Assembly (NCBI GenBank): GCA_028289505.1
Contig: JANQPK010000117.1
Coordinates: forward strand, 1-7,976
Length of the DNA stretch: 7,976 nucleotides
Source of the DNA: Cyclobacteriaceae bacterium
GTDB lineage: Bacteria > Bacteroidota > Bacteroidia > Cytophagales > Cyclobacteriaceae
Direction of reading: 5' to 3'
Position numbers and translations under genes: made by a program. This document shows, one piece after another, positions 1 to 6,977 of the stretch (position 1 is its first letter; every line of letters begins with the position of its first letter). The notes beneath the pieces were generated by a model. The model had not been told where the DNA came from. It searched no databases and saw only the letters and a list, made by a program, of their open reading frames with translations.

Positions 1-473
1 ATGGGCTGGATGGATTGCGATATGGTAAGATTATTATAGCTACAGACGCTGATGTCGATGGTATGCATATCCGATTACTGATGCTGACCTTCTTTTTACA
101 GTTCTTCCCGGAGTTGGTCAAACGTGGACACCTTTACATACTGGAAACTCCTTTGTTCAGGGTAAGAAATAAAAAAGAAACCCTGTATTGCTACAGTGAA
201 GAGGAAAAAGGGGCTGCTCTGAATCGACTTGGAGCCTCGGCAGAAATAACTCGTTTTAAGGGATTGGGTGAGATTTCCCCAGGTGAATTTGGTGCGTTCA
301 TTGGCAAGGATATCAAATTAGAGCCCATAATTCTCAGAAAAGATACTACCATACACCAGCTCTTAACTTTTTATATGGGTAAGAATACCCCTGACCGGCA
401 GAAGTTCATTATTGATAATCTAAAAATCGAAAAAGATATCGTGGAAGAGGAACAGCAGGAGGCCTTGATATGA
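1..473 (+). CDS. parE: DNA topoisomerase IV subunit B (ParE), C-terminal part, cut by window edge
   Basis: This is the ATPase subunit of topoisomerase IV, which works with ParC to decatenate and relax DNA. Only the last 156 or so residues are present; the reading frame is open from base 3, so the true start lies upstream. The fragment begins in the Toprim domain: TDADVDGMHIR, whose acidic DxD residues bind Mg2+ for DNA cleavage, is encoded at about bases 42-74. The conserved RFKGLGEISPGEF block follows (about 255-290), then the C-terminal MGKNTPDRQKFI segment typical of GyrB/ParE. Assignment to ParE rather than GyrB rests on the ATGA overlap with a ParC-type gene and on the Bacteroidota ParE-like sequence. 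The TTG at base 15 is internal, because the homologous sequence (GLDGLRYGK) continues upstream of it. No frameshift or missing key residue is seen. Confidence 0.93.
   Translation, partial: GLDGLRYGKIIIATDADVDGMHIRLLMLTFFLQFFPELVKRGHLYILETPLFRVRNKKETLYCYSEEEKGAALNRLGASAEITRFKGLGEISPGEFGAFIGKDIKLEPIILRKDTTIHQLLTFYMGKNTPDRQKFIIDNLKIEKDIVEEEQQEALI
457..462 (+). promoter_or_regulatory. SD-like AGGAGG before parC, inside the parE 3' end
   Basis: AGGAGG lies 7 bases before the parC ATG at 470, inside the last codons of parE (Gln-Glu-Ala). Together with the ATGA stop/start overlap it would suit translational re-initiation. Bacteroidota ribosomes generally make little use of SD sequences, and CAG-GAG-GCC codons can produce this hexamer by chance, so a function is inferred only. 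Confidence 0.45.
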
Positions 474-3175
474 AAGAGGAGAATAGGCAAAACGGTTCCT
501 CGGATTTTGAGCAAGAGATGCACGATAAAAGACCGGTTTCCGGTATGTACCAGAGCTGGTTTTTAGATTATGCTTCCTATGTAATTCTAGAGCGAGCGGT
601 ACCTGCCATTCAAGACGGGCTCAAGCCGGTCCAGCGCCGAATTTTGCATGCAATGCGTGAGATGGACGACGGCCGTTTCAATAAAGTGGCCAATATCATT
701 GGCGCTACCATGCAATACCATCCTCACGGTGATGCTTCGATCGGTGATGCCATGGTGCACCTGGGCCAGAAAGATCTGCTGATCGATACCCAAGGTAATT
801 GGGGAGATATTCGCACCGGAGATAGCGCGGCAGCGGCAAGATACATAGAGGCGAGACTCTCGAAATTTGCACTGGAGGTAGTGTTTAATCCGAAGACCAC
901 GGAGTGGCAATTATCCTATGATGGCAGGAAAAAGGAACCAGTGACACTGCCTATAAAATTTCCTTTGCTACTGGCCCAAGGTGTAGAAGGTATAGCGGTA
1001 GGCCTATCTACTCGGATACTTCCACATAATTTCTGTGAGTTGTGCAAAGGGTCAATTGAGGTATTGAAAGGAAGGTCCCCTAAACTGCTGCCTGATTTTC
1101 CCACAGGAGGTATGGCCGATTTCTCCGAGTATAATCTCGGTAAAAGAGGTGGAAAGATACGGGTTAGAGCCACAATCGAAGAGTATGATAAGAAGACCTT
1201 GATAATTAGGGATATACCATTTGGCTCTACCACAACTTCTTTAATTGATTCTATTATCAAAGCCAATGATAAAGGGAAGATTAAGATTAAAAAGGTAGTA
1301 GACAATACCGCGCAAGAGGTTGAAATTCTGGTGAGTTTGGCACCAGGGCAATCTCCTGATATTACTATTGATGCTCTTTATGCTTTTACAAATTGTGAGA
1401 TATCGATTTCGCCTAATGCCTGTGTGATCATTGATGAGCGGCCTCATTTCATGTCGGTGAATGAAATCCTTAAGATCAATACCAACCAGACCCTGGCTTT
1501 ATTAAAGCGTGAGCTGGAGATTAAAAGAGATGCCTTGTTGGAGAAGATCCTTTTCTCTTCTTTGGAAAAGATCTTCATTGAAAACAGGATATACCGAGAC
1601 ATTGAAGAGTGCGAGACCTGGGAGGCGGTGATCACTACTATTGATCAGGGATTGGAGCCCTTTAAAGAACAGTTTTACCGGGAAATCACTGAAGAAGATA
1701 TTGTAAGGCTTACAGAGATCAAAATTAAGCGCATATCCAGATTCGATGCCCTAAAGGCTGATGAGTTGATGAAAAAGTTGGAAAATGATCTGGCAGAGAC
1801 GGAGCATCATTTGAATCATCTAACCGACTATGCAATCGCTTATTTTAAGAACTTGTTGGAGAAATACGGACCCGGGCGAGAACGGAGGACTGAGATTAAA
1901 TCATTTGATAGTATTTCCGCACAGGTAGTAGCAGCCAACAATGTTCGGCTATATGTCAACCGGAAGGAAGGTTTCATCGGATACGGTTTGCGAAAGGATG
2001 AATTCATTACGGAGTGCTCCGATCTTGACGATATCCTGGTACTTCGTAAGGACGGTGTTTGTAAGGTATCAAGAATCTCGGATAAGGTATTTATGGGTAA
2101 GGATATTCTTTATGCCGGGTTGTTTAAGAAGAACGATGAGCGGAAGGTGTATAACATGATTTATCTGGATGGAAAAAGTGGTCGCGCACTAGCTAAGCGT
2201 TTCCAGGTATTGGCAATTACGCGGGACAAAGAATACAATTTGACTAAAGCTACCAAAGGTACTAAGGTGTTGTATTTGTCTGCAAATCCCAATGCGGAAG
2301 CTGAAACCGTTACTGTTTTCCTTACCGCAGGAGCCAAAGCCAGGAAAAAGGTTTTTGACTTTGATTTTACTTCCTTGGATATTAAAGGGAGAGGTGCTGG
2401 TGGAAATATCATCACCAGGTATCCAGTGCGTAAGATTACCCTAAAAAGTGAAGGAGTCTCCACTATGGGTGGATTGGACATTTGGTACGATGATACAGTT
2501 GGCAGGTTGAATCGAGACCGCAGGGGACAGTTCCTTGGTAAGTTCCATGGAGACGACCGCATCGTAGGACTGTATAAGGATGGGACCTACGAGCTTACGG
2601 ATTTTGAGCTTACCAATCGTTATGAACCAGACAAGGTACTTCACTTGAGTAAAATGGAACCAGAAACAGTGGTCTGTGCGGTTCATTATGATGCATCATC
2701 CAAAACGCATTTTTTGAAAAGGTTCCAGATTGAGACTACCACATTGGCAAAACGTTTCAGTTTTATCAACGATGCATCCGGTAGCAAAGTGCTAGCGGCA
2801 ACAACCAATAAGGACTCTATGTTGGAATACCAATATCGGGCTGCAAAAACCCGTAAGAAAGCAGCAAAACAGGTCGATCCCAGATCCATAGTAGAAGTGA
2901 AGGGATGGAAGGCAAATGGAAATAGGTTATCATCTCACAAAGTGCTGAGTGCAAAGTTCTTGTCGACCAGTACTGCTAAACAAACACCAGCAGCAACTAA
3001 TCCACCTTCGAACATCAAATCTGAGGTAAAAACTAAGACGAAATCCAAAACCTCCGGTGCAAAAGTGAAAGCAGAGGATGGCTTTCAGGTAGGGTCGACC
3101 ATTGAACTTGATGTTCCCACTGAGAAGGAGCAGAAGGATCAATTAGGCTTGTTCGAACAACAGAATGAAAACTGA
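470..3175 (+). CDS. parC: DNA topoisomerase IV subunit A (ParC/GyrA family)
   Basis: This 901-residue protein is the DNA-cleaving subunit of topoisomerase IV. The winged-helix/5Y-CAP domain covers about residues 30-160, with the active-site pair Arg124-Tyr125 in AAARYIEARLSK; Tyr125 would form the covalent link to DNA. The quinolone-contact helix reads YHPHGDASIGDAMV (residues 83-96). Tower and coiled-coil regions span about 210-470, followed by a beta-pinwheel-like C-terminal domain (about 485-795) with only a degenerate GyrA box (KGRGAGG, 639-645). This supports ParC over GyrA. Residues about 795-870 are a Lys/Ser/Thr/Pro-rich, probably disordered tail; the protein ends GSTIELDVP...QLGLFEQQNEN. 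It is longer than E. coli ParC (752 residues), mainly because of the tail. The ATG at 470 overlaps the parE stop by four bases, as expected for co-translated partners. Odd points are Ala89 where E. coli ParC has Ser80, and the terminal QLGLF. Confidence 0.95.
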   Translation: MKEENRQNGSSDFEQEMHDKRPVSGMYQSWFLDYASYVILERAVPAIQDGLKPVQRRILHAMREMDDGRFNKVANIIGATMQYHPHGDASIGDAMVHLGQKDLLIDTQGNWGDIRTGDSAAAARYIEARLSKFALEVVFNPKTTEWQLSYDGRKKEPVTLPIKFPLLLAQGVEGIAVGLSTRILPHNFCELCKGSIEVLKGRSPKLLPDFPTGGMADFSEYNLGKRGGKIRVRATIEEYDKKTLIIRDIPFGSTTTSLIDSIIKANDKGKIKIKKVVDNTAQEVEILVSLAPGQSPDITIDALYAFTNCEISISPNACVIIDERPHFMSVNEILKINTNQTLALLKRELEIKRDALLEKILFSSLEKIFIENRIYRDIEECETWEAVITTIDQGLEPFKEQFYREITEEDIVRLTEIKIKRISRFDALKADELMKKLENDLAETEHHLNHLTDYAIAYFKNLLEKYGPGRERRTEIKSFDSISAQVVAANNVRLYVNRKEGFIGYGLRKDEFITECSDLDDILVLRKDGVCKVSRISDKVFMGKDILYAGLFKKNDERKVYNMIYLDGKSGRALAKRFQVLAITRDKEYNLTKATKGTKVLYLSANPNAEAETVTVFLTAGAKARKKVFDFDFTSLDIKGRGAGGNIITRYPVRKITLKSEGVSTMGGLDIWYDDTVGRLNRDRRGQFLGKFHGDDRIVGLYKDGTYELTDFELTNRYEPDKVLHLSKMEPETVVCAVHYDASSKTHFLKRFQIETTTLAKRFSFINDASGSKVLAATTNKDSMLEYQYRAAKTRKKAAKQVDPRSIVEVKGWKANGNRLSSHKVLSAKFLSTSTAKQTPAATNPPSNIKSEVKTKTKSKTSGAKVKAEDGFQVGSTIELDVPTEKEQKDQLGLFEQQNEN

Positions 3176-3851
3176 TCATACCGCAGATCTTACTAAGTTT
3201 TTCAGTGACTTTATAAGTGACTCCAAGAAAGCGGGTATTGAGAAAGTGTTATCATTCAGAACCAGGTTTATTACGGTGGTGCTAGAGGATATCTTTCAAC
3301 CGCATAATGCCAGTGCGGTGATACGCTCCTGTGATTGTTTTGGAGTTCAAGATCTGCATGTTATCGAGAATGAAAATGAATACACCCTAAACCCCAATGT
3401 AGCGCAGGGTGCTGCCAAATGGGTGACACTCAATCGTTACAATCATACCTCTCATAACAATACCACCATATGCCTGGAAAAACTAAAAAAAGCAGGGTAC
3501 TTACTTTGTGCCACCTCTCCTCACCATGCTGATATAGAGCTGGATGATTTTGTCCTGGAGCAAAAAGTGGCCATAATGTTTGGTACCGAGCTGACTGGAT
3601 TATCGGATGAAGCTCTGAAACAAGCACACCATGTTATTAAGGTTCCAATGTTCGGATTTACCGAGAGTTACAACTTATCGGTATGTGTTGCTTTATGTTT
3701 ACAAGAACTGGTAAAGAAAATTCACAGATCAACCGCAGCTTGGAAACTTAGCGAACAAGAGAAGAATTCGATTCGTTTAAGCTGGTACCGAAAAACCGTT
3801 CGAAATTCAGATATTCTTGAAAGAAATTTTCAAAATCATGAGAATCCATAG
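3165..3851 (+). CDS. trmH: TrmH/SpoU-family RNA 2'-O-methyltransferase, probably tRNA Gm18
   Basis: This 228-residue SPOUT-class methyltransferase transfers a methyl group from S-adenosylmethionine to a ribose 2'-OH. Its length matches E. coli TrmH (229 residues), which modifies G18 of tRNA. All three SpoU motifs are present. Motif 1 is EDIFQPHNASAVIRSCDCFG (residues 41-60) with Asn48 and the catalytic-type Arg54. Motif 2 is IMFGTELTGLS (137-147) with Glu142. Motif 3 is IKVPMFGFTESYNLSVCVAL (158-177) with Ser168 and Asn170; motifs 2 and 3 form the trefoil-knot cofactor site. No separate L7Ae-like N-terminal domain is present, which argues against the RlmB type. The ATG at 3165 overlaps the end of parC by 11 bases in another frame. 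TrmH is the best call from motif 1 (PHNxSAxxRxxD) and length. Another tRNA or rRNA ribose as target cannot be excluded from sequence alone. Confidence 0.82.
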   Translation: MKTDHTADLTKFFSDFISDSKKAGIEKVLSFRTRFITVVLEDIFQPHNASAVIRSCDCFGVQDLHVIENENEYTLNPNVAQGAAKWVTLNRYNHTSHNNTTICLEKLKKAGYLLCATSPHHADIELDDFVLEQKVAIMFGTELTGLSDEALKQAHHVIKVPMFGFTESYNLSVCVALCLQELVKKIHRSTAAWKLSEQEKNSIRLSWYRKTVRNSDILERNFQNHENP

Positions 3852-4950
3852 TCTTTATTGGGGATTGTTGGTGATTTTTTTCTGTTGGTCATGTCAACCG
3901 CAGGATAAGTCTTACCCATTGGTGGAGATCCCTGATGTTGGAATGGACTTTTATCAGAGTAATTTAGCCGAAGTGGAAAACCTGGTGAAGTCCGACCCGG
4001 ACAATCCTGATGTATACTATAAAAAAGCCATTTACCTGGAAGCACTGGGCCAGACCGAGCAGGCGCTTTCAGCGGTAAAACAGGCTATCAATTTGGATCC
4101 CTCTCCAGATTATTTGACCAAAGAAGCGGAATTACTGGAAGCAACCGGTGATTATGAAACTGCTTTGACCAGGGTATCTCGGGCACAAATATTAGGGGGA
4201 GACTACCCGGATCTTTGGCATTTAATGGCCAAACTGAATCATTTACAGGGTAACAATGAGACAGCTTTGGCAGAGGTTAATCAGGCTTTACAAAAATACC
4301 CACAGGGCCTTTCTTATTACTGTACCAAAGGGAAAATCGAATGGGCTCTCAATGATACGGTCAGCGCTATTAACAGCTTTTCCAAGAGCCTTTCACAGCA
4401 GGAAACCAGTTATGAATCACTGAAGTATCTGGCCATGATATATCGTGCTACTGGTGATCACCAAAGCGCTTTTCATTACTTAAATCAAAATTTGAGCCAT
4501 CATCCACAGCAGCGCGATTTATTGCTGCAAAAAGGAAAACTGTATATGGATGTAACGCAGTATGATAGTGCTTTATACCTGTTTCATCGCTTGCAACGAA
4601 CAGATTCAACAGATTCGGAAGCGCTTTTTCAATCTGCAATAGCTCATTACCACAAAAGGTGGTTTGATTCAACCTTATTTTATACACAAAGTGTACTGGA
4701 GTTGGATGATCGGAACCTACAGGCGATGCTTACTGAAGCCAGGGTATATGACAGAAGGACGTATTACGGTACATCAATCAGAAAATACCAAGAGATTTTG
4801 GACATTGATTCTACCTACCAACCTGCCGTGGAGGAATTGGCAAAACTTAAGGGAAAAATTGCATATTTGCAGAAAATTAAACAAACGCGTGAGGCTAATT
4901 CACAGATTGAAATTATATCGCCAACAAACCGCCCACAGGAAATTAGATGA
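3838..4950 (+). CDS. TPR-repeat lipoprotein of unknown function
   Basis: This 370-residue predicted lipoprotein has a short N-terminal signal (MRIHS, then hydrophobic LYWGLLVIFFCWS) followed by Cys19, the likely lipidated residue. The lipobox (Cys-Trp-Ser-Cys) is atypical at -3, but Ser at -1 is acceptable. No acidic cluster follows the cysteine, so a periplasm-facing anchor is more likely than surface display. Residues about 55-326 are a run of roughly eight tetratricopeptide repeats, for example 57-90 (DVYYKKAIYLEALGQTEQAL...), 125-156, 191-224, 225-258, 259-292 and 293-326, which should form a superhelical protein-binding scaffold. No enzymatic domain is seen. I chose the ATG at 3838 over an in-frame TTG at 3817: it gives the more usual short signal peptide and has an A-rich leader. 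It overlaps trmH by 14 bases and its stop overlaps the thrS ATG. The partner and role cannot be named. Confidence 0.85.
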   Translation: MRIHSLYWGLLVIFFCWSCQPQDKSYPLVEIPDVGMDFYQSNLAEVENLVKSDPDNPDVYYKKAIYLEALGQTEQALSAVKQAINLDPSPDYLTKEAELLEATGDYETALTRVSRAQILGGDYPDLWHLMAKLNHLQGNNETALAEVNQALQKYPQGLSYYCTKGKIEWALNDTVSAINSFSKSLSQQETSYESLKYLAMIYRATGDHQSAFHYLNQNLSHHPQQRDLLLQKGKLYMDVTQYDSALYLFHRLQRTDSTDSEALFQSAIAHYHKRWFDSTLFYTQSVLELDDRNLQAMLTEARVYDRRTYYGTSIRKYQEILDIDSTYQPAVEELAKLKGKIAYLQKIKQTREANSQIEIISPTNRPQEIR

Positions 4951-6899
4951 GTAGTCAAACAATAGATATCACTTTACCAGATGGATCGGTAAAACAATAT
5001 CCCAGTGGGGTAACTGGAATGAAGATAGCCCAGGATATTAGCGAGGGACTAGCTCGTAATGTACTTGCAGCAAAAGTTAATGACCAAGTTTGGGATGCCA
5101 ACAGATCGATACACCACGATTCCAGGGTAGAGTTGCTTACTTGGCGAGATAAGGAAGGAAAATCTACATTTTGGCACAGCAGTGCCCACTTAATGGCTGA
5201 GGCACTTGAATCCTTATATCCTGGGATAAAATTTGGAATTGGTCCTCCCATTGACAATGGATTTTACTACGATGTCGATTTTGGTGAGATGGAGCTCAGC
5301 TCAGATGAGTTACCCAAGATCGAGGCCCGAATGGTTGAACTTGCCCGTGAGAAAAACGCTTATCTGCGTTCGGAGGTTGCTAAGGGTGAAGCCATAGCGT
5401 TTTTCAAGGAAAAAGGGGATCAGTACAAGTTGGAGCTGTTGGATGATCTTGAAGATGGCACCATAAGTTTTTACAAACAGGGTTCATTTACCGACTTATG
5501 CCGCGGTCCTCATATACCTCATACCGGATTTATCAAAGCCATCAAGTTAATGAATGTTGCTGGGGCCTACTGGCGAGGTGATGAGAAGAATAAACAACTT
5601 ACCAGGATATACGGCATTACCTTTCCGAAGCAAAAGGAGCTCACTGAATACCTTGAGATGCTTGAATTGGCAAAACAAAGAGATCATCGCAAGCTCGGCA
5701 AAGAGCTTGAGTTATTCGTATTTTCTGAAAAAGTGGGCATGGGACTGCCTTTGTGGTTACCCAAGGGTGCTAGACTAAGAGAACGGCTTGAGCAGTTTTT
5801 GAAGAAAGCACAAGTTGAGGCCGGTTATGAACCGGTTGTGACACCACACATAGGTGCAAAGAATCTTTACGTAACCTCTGGGCATTACGAGAAATACAGT
5901 GAAGACAGTTTCCAACCTATTCATACCCCACATGAAGGTGAGGAGTTTCTGTTGAAACCTATGAACTGCCCCCATCACTGCGAAATATACAAAGTCAGAC
6001 CAAGATCTTATAAAGAGCTTCCCATAAGACTGGCAGAGTTTGGCACGGTATATCGTTACGAGCAGCATGGCGAATTACATGGACTTACCAGAGTTAGAGG
6101 ATTCACCCAGGACGACGCCCACATATTTTGCCGGCCCGATCAGGTGAAGGATGAGTTTATTAAAGTAATCGACCTGATCTTATTTGTACTTCGAGCACTT
6201 AACTTTGAGAAGTTCACCGTACAACTTTCTTTCAGGGACCCTGATAATAAAGAGAAGTATATTGGTGAAGATGAGGTTTGGGAACGTGCCGAGAAAGAAA
6301 TAGCAGAGGCCGCTGAGGAGAAAAACTTGAAAACTGTAATCGAATACGGAGAGGCTGCATTTTACGGTCCGAAATTGGACTTCATGGTAAAAGATGCACT
6401 CGGAAGGACCTGGCAGCTAGGAACTGTTCAGGTGGATTACAATTTACCGGAGCGTTTCGAACTGGAATACATTGGTGCTGATAACCAAAAGCACCGACCA
6501 GTTATGATTCACCGGGCTCCTTTCGGTTCTTTGGAAAGATTTGTTGCAGTACTAATTGAACATTGTGCGGGAAATTTTCCCTTATGGTTATCTCCTGAAC
6601 AAATTGCTATTTTGCCCATCTCCGAAAAGTATCACCAATATGCTGAATCCTTAATGAAAAAGATGGAATCGGCTGATATTACTGGCTTTGTAGATCTCAG
6701 AGATGAGAAGATTGGCAGAAAAATCAGGGATGCAGAAGTCAAAAAAATTCCATTTATGCTAATTGTTGGAGAAAAGGAGGAACAGAATGACTTGGTTTCC
6801 GTACGTAAACATGGTACTGGTGATCTGGGACAAATGTCACAGGTTGAATTTATTGAACTGGTAGCGAGGGAAATAGCCGAAGGATTACAACATAATTAA
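4947..6899 (+). CDS. thrS: Threonyl-tRNA synthetase
   Basis: This 650-residue cytoplasmic class II synthetase charges tRNA-Thr with threonine using ATP. The full bacterial architecture is present. A TGS domain (about 1-65) is followed by the N2 editing domain, with HSSAH (His77, His81) and TDLCRGPH (Cys185, His189) forming the site that clears seryl-tRNA-Thr. The catalytic core (about 245-540) carries the zinc ligands Cys341 (MNCPHHC), His392 (DDAHIFC) and His522 (MIHRAPFGS), motif 2 around GTVYRYEQHGELHGLTRVRGF with Arg370, and motif 3 around RAPFGSLERF. The anticodon-binding domain is about 550-650. Its ATG forms an ATGA overlap with the stop of the TPR gene, and a weak AGGA lies at 4937-4940, six bases upstream. 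No T-box-like or operator-like leader is possible at this junction because there is no gap. It precedes infC, as in many bacteria. Confidence 0.97.
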   Translation: MSSQTIDITLPDGSVKQYPSGVTGMKIAQDISEGLARNVLAAKVNDQVWDANRSIHHDSRVELLTWRDKEGKSTFWHSSAHLMAEALESLYPGIKFGIGPPIDNGFYYDVDFGEMELSSDELPKIEARMVELAREKNAYLRSEVAKGEAIAFFKEKGDQYKLELLDDLEDGTISFYKQGSFTDLCRGPHIPHTGFIKAIKLMNVAGAYWRGDEKNKQLTRIYGITFPKQKELTEYLEMLELAKQRDHRKLGKELELFVFSEKVGMGLPLWLPKGARLRERLEQFLKKAQVEAGYEPVVTPHIGAKNLYVTSGHYEKYSEDSFQPIHTPHEGEEFLLKPMNCPHHCEIYKVRPRSYKELPIRLAEFGTVYRYEQHGELHGLTRVRGFTQDDAHIFCRPDQVKDEFIKVIDLILFVLRALNFEKFTVQLSFRDPDNKEKYIGEDEVWERAEKEIAEAAEEKNLKTVIEYGEAAFYGPKLDFMVKDALGRTWQLGTVQVDYNLPERFELEYIGADNQKHRPVMIHRAPFGSLERFVAVLIEHCAGNFPLWLSPEQIAILPISEKYHQYAESLMKKMESADITGFVDLRDEKIGRKIRDAEVKKIPFMLIVGEKEEQNDLVSVRKHGTGDLGQMSQVEFIELVAREIAEGLQHN

Positions 6900-6910
6900 G
6901 AAAGCATATC

Positions 6911-6942
6911 TTTGATTATTTAAATAAATACAGCGATATTTG
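6911..6942 (+). promoter_or_regulatory. Probable Bacteroidota-type promoter for infC-rpmI-rplT
   Basis: In the 78-base thrS-infC gap, TTTG (6911-6914) is followed after 20 bases by GATATTTG (6935-6942). The Bacteroidota primary-sigma consensus is TTTG at about -33 and TAnnTTTG at about -7 with a similar spacer; five of the six fixed -7 positions match. Transcription would start near 6949, leaving a 5' leader of about 29 bases before the infC ATT. The spacer contains a perfect 12-base palindrome, TTATTTAAATAA (6916-6927). It is AT-rich and may be chance or an operator. No intrinsic terminator with a T-run is seen after thrS, so read-through into infC also seems possible. Confidence 0.5.
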
Positions 6943-6965
6943 CCACTCATTTTTCTTAACCAAAC

Positions 6966-6973
6966 AAGGAGGT
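6966..6973 (+). promoter_or_regulatory. Strong Shine-Dalgarno sequence (AAGGAGGT) that fixes the infC start
   Basis: AAGGAGGT is almost fully complementary to the 16S rRNA 3' end. Counting from the last G at 6972, it sits five bases before the ATT at 6978, an ideal distance. It is the strongest SD at a gene start in this window; the neighbouring genes have weak or no SD. In-frame codons between the upstream stop (TAA at 6957-6959) and the ATT contain no ATG, GTG or TTG, so the SD identifies ATT as the start. Confidence 0.85.
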
Positions 6974-6977
6974 AACA

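Noticed and set aside
587..2889. Several minus-strand open frames opposite parC
   Set aside because: They are antisense shadows of a well-supported gene: no recognisable domains, unusual composition and mutual overlap.
2990..3090. Possible frameshift or degraded end of parC
   Set aside because: The frame stays open through a Lys/Ser/Thr/Pro-rich linker to an ordered-looking end that overlaps trmH, so it looks like a natural disordered tail.
3817..3837. TTG start for the TPR lipoprotein
   Set aside because: It is possible but adds seven residues before an already complete signal peptide; the ATG at 3838 is the simpler start.
4837..4869. Internal promoter for thrS (TTG, 22 bases, CATATTTG)
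   Set aside because: It is inside coding sequence, the spacer is at the long end and the match is partial; such matches are expected by chance in AT-rich DNA.
4664..4954. A + strand open frame of 96 codons inside the end of the TPR gene
   Set aside because: It is an out-of-frame shadow of the TPR coding sequence with no family resemblance and no initiation signal.
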